64,000 nucleotides of DNA from Asterias amurensis (Eukaryota; Echinodermata; Asteroidea; Forcipulatida; Asteriidae): positions 22,330,001 through 22,394,000 of the forward strand of contig NC_092650.1 in NCBI RefSeq assembly GCF_032118995.1, in the 5' to 3' direction. The notes beneath the pieces are model-generated. The model made no database searches. It worked only from the letters and a program-made list of their open reading frames with translations, and had not been told where the DNA came from. Every line of letters begins with the position of its first letter. Position 1 is the stretch's first letter. Shown here in pieces: positions 11,431-23,600 of this stretch. Both the position numbers and the translations under genes were made by a program.

Positions 11431-12125
11431 TAATACCGCATGGGTATCATTGGCCTATGGACCTTTATCACGGTGCAGCCGTTTTGATTTTCTTTTCATT
11501 AAAATCAATGCAACCAAAACCGAGGCTGGAATGAGATTTAGTCTGGTTCCTGTTTGTACATTGAATATTAGCATTTACTTTGTCTGACTGGATACGTAGA
11601 AACATGACTAAGATGGCAGTGCAGGGACACACCCAAGAGGTTATCGATGGCCTATACCTTAATCACGGTGCGGCCGTTCTGATTTTCTTTCATTCAAATC
11701 AATGTAACCAAACCGAGGCCGTAATGAGATTAAGCCGGGTTCCTGTTTATACCATGGCAGTCATTGGTGTTACTAGATACAGGGAACATGACTAAGGTGG
11801 CAGCACGGGGAAATACTGCACGTGGTATCATTGGTCTACATACCATTATCATGGTGTGGGTCGTTCTGATTTTCTTTCATGTAACCAAAACCGAGGTTGG
11901 AATGAGATTTAGTCTGGTTCAAAACCGAGGTTGGAATGAGATTTGGTCTGGTTCCTGTTGGTACATTGAATATTATGATTAAATATTACAGGAATACTGA
12001 ATACAGGAACATACCAACGAGGTATGACACTGGCATATAGACCTTTACATGGTGCGGGTCGTTCTGATGTTCTTTCATTCAAATCAATGTTACCAAAACC
12101 CAAGCTGTAACGAGATTTATTCTTG
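11430..12125. repeat. About 190-bp degenerate tandem repeat between the avidin gene and copy A
   Basis: GAGATTTAGTCTGGTTCCTG or close variants recur at about 11530, 11730, 11908 and 11940, preceded by CGGTGCRGCCGTTCTGATTT. Confidence 0.8.
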
Positions 12126-12368
12126 CAACCAAACTTGGTTTGCAACCAAACTTGTCAATCGCTATTACTGTTCGGTTGTTTCTTTGCAAGATACGTCATG
12201 GGGTGCACAGAACAATTGTTCAATCAATGCAACATATTGGGGAAAAACATACCAAACTAACAAAACTCATACATTTAAAAACCCCTTCTCAAAACATTGC
12301 CCCTCTTGCAAAAATATGTCTGCCCCAATATAAAATGTTTCAATAATTACCAATACTGTAAGTTATCC

Positions 12369-12652
12369 TAAAAGGCAGTGGACACTATTGGTAATTACTC
12401 AAAATATTTATTTGCATACATCCTTACTTGGTAATGAGTAATGGGAATAGGTTGATAGTATACCATGTGAAGTGGCATAGTTTTCGAGAAAGAAGTATTT
12501 CCACGAATTTGATTTCGAGACCTCAAGTTTAGAATTTGTGGATTCGAAATCAAGCATCTGAAACACACAACTTCGTAAGACAATGATATACAAGAGATAC
12601 AAGTGAAAAGACTGGTCTTTGACAACTACCAATAGTGTCCAGTGTCTTTAAA
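12369..12652. repeat. R1 MITE with internal deletion
   Basis: Both R1 ends are present (GGCAGTGGACACTATTGG and ACCAATAGTGTCCAGTGTCT), but the copy is about 100 bp short. Confidence 0.8.
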
Positions 12653-12993
12653 ACTATTGCACAAATCTATAACCGGTACTATCGCCCGGAGATTCTGTCC
12701 CCAGAAATGGCGAGATGTGAACAAACTACTTCCAATAGCGCCCTCTTTCGAATCATCCTCTTCAATTCAATGTAAATTTTCCATGTGGGACAGAAATCCA
12801 GCGGACAAATTTCCTGGGACAACTCAATGTACACATGAATTAGGTATACACATTCAAACCGGGACCTAACTAATAGGGTCCATGGTTCGGGTAAAGTCCA
12901 CAGTTGGAAAAAACATGTAAAAAACAATGTGAGCTGTGGCAAAAAAAGTGAGAGTATAAACAAAAGTCAACGGTTGGAGGCGTTGAGGTAACA

Positions 12994-12999
12994 TTTATT
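12994..12999 (-). promoter_or_regulatory. Poly(A) signal AATAAA of transporter copy A
   Basis: AATAAA on the minus strand, about 50 bases after the TAG stop at 13051-13053. Position and match fit a polyadenylation signal. No cDNA is available to confirm it. Confidence 0.55.
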
Positions 13000-13050
13000 T
13001 TACAAAATCTACACAGGGATTCTCATCACTCAAAAGTTGATCATTCCGGG

Positions 13051-16000
13051 CTACTCTATTTTTTTGTCTTCTGGGGTCACAATAAGGAATCTTTGCAGGA
13101 AACACGTCATTGAATCTGCAGATAGAGGTGGAAACAAAAGAAATAAAAGGGCAAGCATTAAGATGTCGTATTTTTGACCGCATGAGGCGAATTTCAGTGT
13201 AGCACAATAATGCAGTCTTATTTTGACTGCTTTTATAATGCACCATCGCTGCAAAAATAATATTCTTCTAGAAGTCTAAACAAGGCTTCAGGCCTGACGT
13301 TAATTCATTATTGAGTGAGAAATGACGTCTTTAAAAAACAAACTACGTTACTTCATCAAAGAGAGCCGTTTCTTACAATGTATTTTACTATCAAAAGCTT
13401 TCAATTGCTCGTTTTCAAGTAAGTTTTTATTGTAAGAATTATTTGAAGTTATACCACTAGTTAATGTGCCATGCGTGACCCGGAGGGTAAAGTATTTTGC
13501 TGAGAAGTTACATAGTATAATTTCGGCCCGGTTGCCCGAATTTTAAAAGGTGCGAGTTATAAGGGTTTAAGAGAAGCACCTTATGGTTCAGTGCCCTGTT
13601 TAATGATACAAATGTAATAATAATAATAATAATGGACACTTAATAAAGCGCCGGTATCCGCCGCAAGCGGCGCTCATGTAGATCCAAGCCTGATGAATAT
13701 GCCAAAGATGTTTTTCGTTATACACCTTTTTTTAATCAAGTGAAATTAATCTAAAGATAATAGTTTGTATAAATTTGTTACCGAATGTCCGCGTGAACCA
13801 TGCGGGTTTTCCCTGCCATCTGGCGAAGACAAAGTAGACTGGTACCCCAGACAGTGTAATCAAAGCTCCTATGCCACAATCTATTGGTGAAGAGTAGATC
13901 GAGACCGCTACCACAAACAGCGCACACAGGATAAAGATGAATGGTAGAATTATCGGAACCTGTTGAATCAAACAATGTAAAATAGATCAATGAATAAAAT
14001 AATGTCAAAATAAAGCCTGCATGGTTCAAACTTCCTGCGAATGCGAAATGCGTGTTCCGAAGTTTGACGTCACAGGCCTGTTTTTGCTACTCATCTTTCG
14101 CATGAGTTCATCACAAGGTAACTGAATTTGCAAATTCGTGACGAATTTGTGACGTCAAAATAATATCGCATTCTTAATCGCAGAAAGTATGAACCGGGCT
14201 TTATAAGCCACAAGGAAAACTTACTGATTAATTATATCTCGAGTTAGGACGATTAAAGGCAGTGGACACTATTGGTAATTACTCAAAATAATTATCATCA
14301 TAAAACCTTTCTTGATTACGAGTAATGGAAAGAGGTTGATGGTATATAACATTGTGAGAAACAGCTCCCTCTAAAGTGACGTAGATTTCGAGAAAGAAGT
14401 AATTTTCCACGAATCTGATTTCGAGACCTCAAGTTTAGAATTTGAGGTCTCGAAATCAAGCATCAGAAAGCACACAAATTCGTGTGACAAGGGTGTTTCT
14501 TCGACGACCGATTGAGCTCAAATTTTCACAGGTTTGTTATTTTATGCATATGTTGAGATACACCAACTGTGAAGACAAGTCTTTGACAATTACCAATAGT
14601 GTCCACTGTCTTTAACTCGTCCTTTCAACGCGTCCTAACGCCTATGGTTACGGAACTTAACTCGTCCTAAGTCCAAGATTAATCCCAGGAAGAGTTTGGT
14701 AAATTTGTCGGCTGGTCTCTAAAACAAGGATGCATTTGTCTCATACCTTGAAAGGTCTCTCCATGTCAGGGTACTTCCATCTCCAATAAGGTAACACAGC
14801 GACTGCGATAGAGACTAGCAACCATCTTGCGAAACTCATGTAGTTGATGAGGGCATTGACATCGGGTGAAATTAGCATCACAATAACAATGGGGAACTGT
14901 GGAAGATCATCAATAAGTGAATTTGCAAACTGTGGTTAGAAATATGTAGTTCTTCTTCTTTCACTGTAAACCATTGTGTTACTGTTCGATCCGAACCTGA
15001 TACAGGAGTCGATTTCACAAAGAGTAAGGACTCGTCTTATCTTGAGTTAGGACGAGCAACTCGTCCTAACTTAGGATTAACCTTAAGGTCCGCATGCTAC
15101 AGTGCGGGGTTGGGACTCGTCCTTAAGTCCTAAGAGCAGTCTTAAGTTAAGAAGAGTTTTGTGAAATCGACGGCAGGCTGTACAGTACATGAGCGCTTCG
15201 TCACTCTGAACAAATGTAATTTTAATTTTTTAAGAACAAGAAAATTATTCTTTCGGTTTCTAAATGCGATTAATGAACCAATAAAAGACGCACGGCATCA
15301 TGCCAAGGTAAGGCTGATCCCAAAAATTGGTGGCCCTTGTTCTTTTTAATATAACAAGAGCAGAACAATACAAACAAACATTCAAATACCATGAAACCCC
15401 AATAGCCCACAGCCACGTCAATCAATCAAACAAAAACCCCAACAATAAAACAAAAGGCTGTTGTTTTACTACCGTAACAATTGCTGCAGGAAGAGGCGTC
15501 TTATTACGAACATGGATCATGCCTAGAATCTGAGGCATACAATTCACACGGGAAGCCACCAACAGAATCCTGCAGGGAATGCAGACAAACCGAAAAAAAA
15601 AAATTATTCTTGAATCATGAATCCAAATTAGTACTCTCACAAAGTTTTAAAGGGTGTATGTACTTTTTGTAGGACAAAAAACACAATGTCCACAGATTTA
15701 CACTAAACTTGACACAGTTTGAAGATAATGATAGTAGAAAGCTTCCCTGAAAATATTACGTGCTGAGGTGCTATATTTGGGGGGAATTAAAACAATGTCA
15801 AACAATGGGTAAAACAATGTCATAAAAATAGTTTTCGTCTCATGAGATGAAAATTATTTTAAGCATTTACAAACGTACTTTGGTGACATTGTTTTACTCG
15901 TTTCTCAAAAACTACAGCACCTCAGTAAGTAATATTTGAAGGGAAGCTTTCCACTATCATTATCTTCAAACCCTGCAAGTTTAATGTAAATCTATATATG

Positions 16001-19000
16001 GACATTTTGAAATCCTTTAAAGACAACAACTAAGTTGGGCTTAAATCACCCCGGTGGTTAAAAACATTTGGTTTTGGCTTTTTCTCAAAGTTAAGATAAT
16101 CATTTTCTAAACAGTCTAAACAATTCTAGGTTCCAATGGGTTATGAATCATTTATGGGTCGGTGTGACCTGGATTCTGTGTCAAATTAACCAAATAAGGA
16201 TCAACGGACACCAATTTCACAGAGATGCATAAGCAGACTACTTTGCTTACAGATTTTGTGCTGAGCAGTAATTAGCAGGATACCAGTCAAATGTGTTTCA
16301 TGATATTTTGGCTGGTAGCCTCATTCTGGTTAGCAAATTATGTTGTGTTCAGCTGCTGTGCTGTACGGTTTAGAAAGTAAAAACACGGAACTTATTTTAA
16401 ACAAAAAAGTGGGCTACCTTGCAAAACTGAAGATGGATCCGTTGATTGAACCAATACAAGACAATGCGACAGCTATCGAGATGATGAATGCCCAGGGTCC
16501 GAGGACACGCTCACCATAGGTCTATAAGAAAACAAATACTAAACAACCAGGGGCTGAGCTCACCATGGGTCTCGAGAAAACAAATAATAAACAACCAGGG
16601 GATGAGCTCACCATAGGTCTATAATAAAACAAATAATAAACAACCAGGGGATGAGCTCACCATAGGTCTCGAGAAAACAAATAATAAACAACCAGGGGCT
16701 GAGCTCACCATAGGTCTCGAGAAAACAAATAATAAACAACCAGGGGATGAGCTCACCATAGGTCTCGAGAAAACAAATACTAAACAATCGGGGCTGAGCT
16801 CACCATAGGTCTCGAGAAAACAAATAATAAACAACCAGGGGATGAGCTCACCATAGGTCTCGAGAAAACAAATAATAAACAACCAGGGGATGAGCTCACC
16901 ATAGGTCTCGAGAAAACAAATAATAAACAACCAGGGGATGAGCTCACCATAGGTCTCGAGAAAACAAATAATAAACAACCAGGGGATGAGCTCACCATAG
17001 GTCTCGAGAAAACAAATAATAAACAACCAGGGGATGAGCTTATCATAGGTCTATAAGAAAACAAATACCAAACAATCGGGCTGAGCTCACCATAGGTCTA
17101 TAATAAAACAAATACTAAACAACCAGGGGATGAGCTCACCATAGGTCTCGAGAAAACAAATAATAAACAACCAGGGGATGAGCTCACCATAGGTCTATAA
17201 GAAAACAAATACTAAACAATCGGGGCTGAGCTCACCATAGGTCTCGAGAAAACAAATACTAAACAATCGGGGCTGAGCTCACCATAGGTCTATAATAAAA
17301 CAAATAATAAACAACCAGGGGCTGAGCTCACCATAGGTCTCGAGAAAACAAATAATAAACCAGGGGATGAGACTTTTTATTTCAGATATCAACTAATAAA
17401 TCACAAGGTGATCCCCTGATGACTGCTGCTTTTCAAGTTATATCGTCAACCTCGGTGTGATCCCTAGCTACATGACAGTTTAGTAGTTTCTGACTGGCAC
17501 CCCGAACAAAGACTGACCAGATAGGGTAGTTGGTGGAGCGCTGGCACTCTGTTTGAAATCTTTGGTGTTAATCTTGGGTGTATAATAAAACCAACCCGAG
17601 GCTTGAGTTCCTTAAGCGTCCTTTATTTTGTTCTGTTTAAATCAAATGAAGTTATAAGATATAAATTTTATATATGATAGTTGTGTTGCCTCTACAAGAT
17701 TCTCCTCCTATAACAAACATTTAAGTAAACTGATTTCTGAATAGGATTTCAAACTGTGCTTCGAAGTTGCAAGAGAATAAAAGAAAAATAACACCCTTGT
17801 TGCACAAAATTTGTTTGTGCTTTCATCAGATGCCTAAAAATGGCTCTATGCCTTAAGTCTTTTAATATTACTGAGTGAGAAATTACCTCTTTCTCAAAAA
17901 CTATACGTTACTTCAGAGGAAGCCGTTTCTCACAATGTTTCAATCTACCAACAGCTCTCTATTGCTCTTCACCAAGTAAGTTTTTATGCTAACAATTATT
18001 TTGAGTAACTACCAATAGTGTCCAGTGCCTTTAAAGGAAATATTGCAAGATACTCACTAAGGCAACAGCGTCTGAAGAGAGGATTTCAACCGGTGTGAGT
18101 TCCACGTAGTAAGCGAGATTCACCAGAATGTATACACCAGTAATTAGAGTCATCGATAGAGTAATTCCCAATGGAATATTTCTGATAATTATAACACACA
18201 ACCCAGATCGATAATTAATGCACATATTGGTGTTGCTTAAATTGCTGACATTAAGGACCATTACAACACAAATCGTCAAGATAACTGATTGACATAAACA
18301 CTGTCTAATGATGATGACTGTAGAAAACACCCCCTTATGTCTGAAATGTAATAAATAAATATTAAAATTTCGCGTTTATTCATTTTTGTTGTGCATTGAT
18401 GTCATGCAAAATGTGCAATCGGTACGTTTTCACTATTTCTCGAGACCCAAATGGCTAAACGATCTCAAACTCAGATTTGTCAGTTTATGTATGTTGTGAA
18501 TAACATAAAATGCTTACACTGCCAGCAACTGTAATACGACAGCAAAATTAATTATGTAATGTTCCTTTTAGTTAAAAATAGTTGATTGATAATTATTATT
18601 AAAAATATATATATATATATATTTCACGTCTGTGTTAACATATCAGCGTTTTACTTACCGTGAAGGGTTTTCGATTTCTTCCGTGAATGTCGGTAGAAAC
18701 TGCCTGTACAAACAAATAGGGGGAAATTTACCATTTGATTATACGATTCTATCATCGGTCCATTACATTATTATATTACATTTAGTATCAATGTTTGACC
18801 CCAAGGGCCCAACTGCATAAAGCTCAATGTTAAGCAATCAAAATCCTGCTTGGCAAATTTCTTTGCTTTCAGCAAAAAAAGTAGGGTACCAGCCAAAACA
18901 ATCCAAACTTAAGGTAACTGTGGCTGGTAACCTGTTCTTGCTAAGTTGTAACACCGTTGTGTGCTTTCAGGCTTAGTGAAGTATTGTTTGAAGCTTTGCA

Positions 19001-20468
19001 TGGTGTTAAAATAGGAAGAAACTATAAACATTAGTAAACTTGCGGGAACAACCATGTGTACGTCTCTTTTGTGTGAGAGTTGGCTCTGAAATGAGCCGGT
19101 GTGGTCTCGACGTTTCGAACATACTCTCGTCGTCTTCAGGCTTTATATTATTAGGCCCATCTTACCATCCCGAGTAGGCGAATAGTCCGGAGTAGAACGC
19201 TAGAGGGAGCTTGTCAGGTGTCACATCAATCGCTGGAGTGAATCCACTTTGAAGGTTTTCAAATTTTCCTGTTCAGAATGAAATAGTAATAACACTTTTA
19301 ACAGCGGAATTTCAAAGAAAAGAATGGATCTTCTAATGTTTTTACGTTGCATGGTCGATAAACAACCAAGTAGGTTTTGCGGTAACACCATGCACATGAG
19401 AAGGATTTGAACCTTCGCAGCTTGGAAATAAAATATGTTATGATTTGCAGTAACACCATGTACATTGGTAGGATTTGATACTTTGCATGGATTTTACCAG
19501 TACACAATGTAAAATAACCATGTACTGAAAAACTTGCTAAAATTAAAATTAATGACAACCGTCATGTAATATGATTCTAAATATTTCCTACCTTGGATGA
19601 CGAGGACCAGGCCCGATACAATGATAATCAACAGACCAGTAACTTTAGCAATACTGAAAATAATCTGGACTCGATTACTCCAAGGAACGCTTACACTGTT
19701 CAGACAAAATACAGCACCTGTAATTAAATAAAATGTATTTTTTTATTTTATTATTATCCCGTGGGCTTCTTGTTTATTGACCTCTTTACTTACACCAGAA
19801 AGCAGCAAATAACAGAAGCAATAAAAAAAAAGGACGAGTAACTGATCCTAACTCGAGATAAGACTTTAGTCTTCACTCTTCGTGAAATCCACCCAATGCG
19901 TTCAAATAATTAATAATTTAAGATTGATTTCAAATAAGCCTCTGATAAAAACATGTGTCAGGATTTTACCTAGCAGTGTAGCAGCAAGTAGTTGTATCAC
20001 TACTGTGGGTACAGTGCACTCTCCGAAGAATGGCTCAGTGAGGTAGGTAGCTCCGGTCACAGCAAGAACAGCAAAGCTAGCCGTGAACACAGCGACAATG
20101 TGAGTCCACACTCTCAAGAAGGCAAGCACCACACCAAATGTTCGCAAGATGTACGTGAAGTCTCCACCGGACTCGGGTATGGTGGTTCCCAACTCGGCGT
20201 AGCAGAGAGCCCCGATGGTGGAGAGTATCCCACAGGCGACCCAGACGACGAGAGACAACCCCACGCTGCCGGTGTTCTGCAGCACGCCCTTCGGGGAGAT
20301 GAAGATCCCGGAGCCGATGACGGTACCGACTACGAAGGCGATGCAGCCACCCAGGCCGATCTGGCGTTTGAGTACCATACCCTCGCCCTCCTTGCTTCTT
20401 GCCACCGAGGAAGCATCCTCGAACGCAGATACACCATCATTATCACTGGAGGAAGACATGATCTTCAA
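13051..20468 (-). CDS. xCT/SLC7A11-like amino acid exchanger light chain, copy A, 10 exons
   Basis: Coding exons, 5' to 3': 19970-20468, 19592-19717, 19166-19268, 18659-18703, 18058-18181, 16418-16521, 15473-15569, 14747-14896, 13782-13959, 13051-13115. They join in phase into 496 codons plus TAG (human xCT has 501). The family has 12 membrane helices and exchanges amino acids across the plasma membrane as a disulfide-linked dimer with an SLC3 glycoprotein. The TM1 signature GSGIFISPKGVLQNTGSVG is nearly identical to xCT; later exons give AFYSGLFAYSGW, FTEEIENPSR, LGMIHVRNKTPLPAA and MSFARWLLV. Cys151 (PFFGEC) matches xCT Cys158, the heavy-chain bond. The xCT substrate arginine R135 is Phe128 here, while R396 is kept as Arg390. 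The start could instead be the Met at 20459. The cystine/glutamate assignment is by similarity; another amino acid is possible because R135 is lost. The 3' end has AATAAA at 12994-12999. Confidence 0.93.
14012..14205. repeat. R6 inverted-repeat MITE in intron 8 of copy A
   Basis: About 190 bp, ends built on AAAGCCTGCATGGTTCAAAC and GTATGAACCGGGCTTT; GC-rich interior with GACGTCA. Confidence 0.7.
14253..14615. repeat. R1 MITE in intron 8 of copy A
   Basis: Full-length copy with both ends and the central palindrome at 14428-14457. Confidence 0.85.
15005..15172. repeat. R7 foldback element in intron 7 of copy A
   Basis: Ends GTCGATTTCACAAAGAGT and TTTTGTGAAATCGACGG around repeats of TTAGGACGAG. 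Confidence 0.8.
15645..16022. repeat. R3 inverted-repeat element in intron 6 of copy A
   Basis: Halves mirror each other: GAAGATAATGATAGTAGAAA near 15720 and TATCATTATCTTCAAA near 15955, flanked by ACAATGTCCACAGATTTACA and its decayed complement. Confidence 0.7.
16512..17372. repeat. 48-bp minisatellite (18 units) made from the exon 6 splice acceptor of copy A
   Basis: Units of 47-49 bp start at 16512, 16561, 16609, 16658, 16706, 16754, 16801 and onward to 17329. Each contains, on the minus strand, an AG followed by ACCTATGGTGAGC, the first bases of exon 6. The first unit overlaps the real acceptor at 16521/16522. The rest of the unit is intron sequence ending CCAGGGGATGAGCT. Confidence 0.93.
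17740..18036. repeat. R1-related fragment in intron 5 of copy A
   Basis: A diverged right half ending ACCAATAGTGTCCAGTGCCT, only about 20 bases from the end of exon 5. Confidence 0.65.
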
Positions 20469-20984
20469 TAACGCAAGCTATTGGAAGTTGCTGGGTTGCG
20501 ATTGGAGCAGAATTGGTGAATTGGATCAGAATTGGGGTTTAATACCCCGGAACTTCCCACCTCTAGAATTAGATAGCAGTTCTGATCTGTTGAATCTGGG
20601 TCAGTATATTTTCTTATATCAAGAACTTTACACTTTAACAGTACAAGGGTCAAGATATGAGTATTTATTGTCTAGAAGGTTAAACATATAAAATTGCATA
20701 TTTACAGTCGTTTGAAATCTGAATGTAACCTAGTTTGATGATATTGTTGTACATATGAAGGACACGAATCACAATGTCCACAGATTTACATTAAACTTTA
20801 CACGGTTTGAAGGGAAAATACATAAGGTTTTGTAAAAGCACACACCATCGATGGTCACGGTTTAGTTAAAACTAACCTACAAAAACGGTTGATTAATAAT
20901 AAAATAAAGTAAATAACAATAATAATTGTGCTATTTTAATCGCGACATTCAAATATGCATTGGTTGATTTGGAGATCTCCAAAT

Positions 20985-21620
20985 ACCATATTCTTTGACA
21001 CAAATGGTATTATGTGGTGAACATATATCTACACAGTACCACAGTCAACCCTCCTACTCCCTGACCATTCAATATTATCCACCCACCTGGGTTTTGAGTC
21101 AGCCAGCATATTGTACAGTACTTAGTCAACCCTCCAGCAGCTCTGACCATTCTATATCGTCCACTGTGGTTTTGAATGATGAGTGCACTATGCCTGCCTA
21201 CATTATGATATCATGGACTGAATGTATCTACACCGTACACAGTCAACCCTCCTACTCTCTGGCTCTTCAACATCAACCACCTTTGTTTTGAAAGGAAACT
21301 GAGCCAGCCAGCAAAATATACAGTACTAATAGACCTTATGCATTGACGTCATCCAGCGGCCATCTTAGTGGAAAAACGGTGACGAAACAATCGAAACGCA
21401 CAGATTTGTACGCGCGGTGCACAGGATTGGCCAATGAACAACATACTTTTGACCTCTAGGTGAGGGCGCCCTACTGAAATGACGTCATGTGCATAAGGTC
21501 TATGTCAACCCTCATATCTCTACTGGCCATCGTTATCGATCCACTGTGTGGTTTTGCATGATGAAGGCACCATGTAAGCCAGCAGTATGATACCACACAT
21601 CTATACACAGTGCACCCATG
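20985..21620. repeat. About 100-bp tandem repeat upstream of copy A
   Basis: AGTCAACCCTCCTACTC-type starts at about 21041, 21124, 21241 and, after the nested MITE, 21505, with CCACTGTGGTTTTG between. Confidence 0.75.
21330..21502. repeat. 173-bp MITE nested in a tandem repeat
   Basis: Ends ATAGACCTTATGCATTGACG and GACGTCATGTGCATAAGGTC. It interrupts the AGTCAACCCTCC tandem array (20985-21620). Confidence 0.8.
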
Positions 21621-22127
21621 CACAGTTGCGCCACCATACACAACCCATGCAGTTGAATGGCAATGAAAATAATCAAGTATAATACCAAAAATTATCAATG
21701 CATAGGTCAATGTTAGAATAATGCTTCTCTTTTTACATACCGCAACTGCCGTGTCAGTCCCGCGTGTTTTTTCTTTTTTTAAACATTAATTTGGTCAGTG
21801 ATTTCCCCCTTCCCACGTTTAGCAATGGGGACCCAAGTTTCGTGATAAGAATTTGTGTACTTTCGATTAGTTAATTTCATAACACACCTCTTGTTTGTTC
21901 TGTATTCTGGTTGGCTGAAATACGGTCACGTGGGATGAACTAATATAGTCCAGTGTTCGTGCGCGCGTGTTTGCGGGAACAAGTACCCGAGCGGGCACTA
22001 GTCTTTGAAAACAGTGCCCGGTTACAGCGCCCTCTCTTGACTTGAACCGTCAACTGCAACTACAAAACTCCCTTTCTTTTCAAAATTTCTGTTCTTATTT
22101 GACATTTAAGACCGAGCTGTGATATAA

Positions 22128-22277
22128 AACACATATTGACTGACATAATTCGGTAACTAGTGTACCCCTCGGGTCTGTGAGTGACCAGAAGAGGAGGTCC
22201 CTATTCTGGTCACTCAAAGTCCCTCGGGGGAATAGATATACACTAGTTACCTCATTGCCAGTCAATATGTGTATAAT
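22128..22277. repeat. Foldback element between copies A and B
   Basis: Outer arms ACACATATTGACTGACATAA and CCAGTCAATATGTGT, inner arms GTAACTAGTGTA and TACACTAGTTAC. Confidence 0.85.
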
Positions 22278-22969
22278 ATAATGTTCCTCTTTATAAAAGA
22301 CGAAATAAAAGTGTACATTACTTACCATGGATATAAAGAAACACACGAATTATATACACACTATTTTACAAAAATATGATGAGCAATATCCTAGCTTAAT
22401 TTGATTACACGGTCAGGCTACATTTAGGGCTCGGGTTACATTTAGGTGCCGCACACATGACAATTGGTATCTTAAACTTATATGCTAGGTTTGTTTGAAG
22501 TCATAAAGACCGCGTCAGAACTGAACGACTTTGGCCTTAAGACATGCAGCATGGCCCTTTTTTGTAAACATGACTTTTGCATCGGCGGCTCGCTCAGCCT
22601 TATTAGGGCCCGGTAGTTCCTTTAAAAAAACGTGCGTTTTCGGCATGGGGCTTCAAGTCGGCTGACGGAGCCTGTGAGCAGTTGCCCTGGCAGCAGAAAC
22701 CCGGAGGTTTCGCACCTAGATTACTGAGTGACTGTAGTTGAAGAATATGCCTTTGCAGTGGCCAATCTGTGGTACAGCTGCGGTATAGGCCTAATCTAGT
22801 CCCATGTTAGCCGTGGCCCGCAACGCATGACCGTAGTCTTTGCCCAAGCCGCCAGTGCTGTACGGTTCAATTATACCATTTTAAATGTCCACTCAATTCT
22901 AGTGATGGTATTTGTATTGTTAACATTTATAATCAAAATTGGGTTTTTGTAATACTAGTTCAGTCTAAA

Positions 22970-23368
22970 TTAAAGCCATTATACACTTTCGGAACAGAAA
23001 AAAAATAAAAGTTCACAGATTTACAAATAACTGATTGAGTTAAGCATCTGGAGCTTAGATGTTTACAGAAGGTAATGGTGAAAGACTTCTCTTGAAATAT
23101 TATTCCATGAAATATTTACTTTTTGAGAAAACATTTAAACAAATATCAATTCTCACGATAGCGAGAATTACGGATTTATTTTAAACACATGTCATGACAC
23201 GGCGAAATGTGCGGAAACGGGTGGGTTTTCCCGTTATTTTCTCCCGTCTCCGATGACCGATTGAGCCTAAATTTTCACAGGTTTGTTATTTTATATATTT
23301 TAAGTTGTGATCCACGAAGTGTGGGCCTTTGAACAATACTGTTTACCGAAAGTGTCCAATGGCTTTAA
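22970..23368. repeat. R2 MITE
   Basis: R2 is a sister family of R1 with ends TTAAAGCCATTATACACTTT and interior GAGCCTAAATTTTCACAGG. Ends CCGAAAGTGTCCAATGGCTT at the right. Confidence 0.75.
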
Positions 23369-23600
23369 ACTTGCACATGGTTATAATGGTTATGTAATTT
23401 TTCATGGGGAGTCATGTTGATCTCTTTTATAAACATGTGATGTCACAGGTCACATCGTCTATATGCCCCATGACCTCTTTACTCTGCAAACAACACCCTT
23501 TCGGTTGTTCGTCAGTGAGCTCAAAGCCGCATCGATAATCTTTAACTTATAGCTCGCCGGGGGAAGGATTATTTATGCACTCTGCAAATTGGGAAGTCTT

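Noticed and set aside
16619-17064. Open frames encoding a 16-residue repeat on the minus strand
   Set aside because: They are translations of the 48-bp minisatellite in an intron; the open frame follows from a unit length divisible by three.
19970-20468. Apparent loss of the heavy-chain cysteine
   Set aside because: I first aligned it to the wrong residue. The light-chain cysteine is the one in PFFxxC (xCT C158), which all three copies keep.
19992-20691. Plus-strand open frames across exon 1 of copies A, B and C
   Set aside because: Antisense shadows of the conserved, GC-richer exon 1; the minus-strand frame has clear SLC7 similarity.
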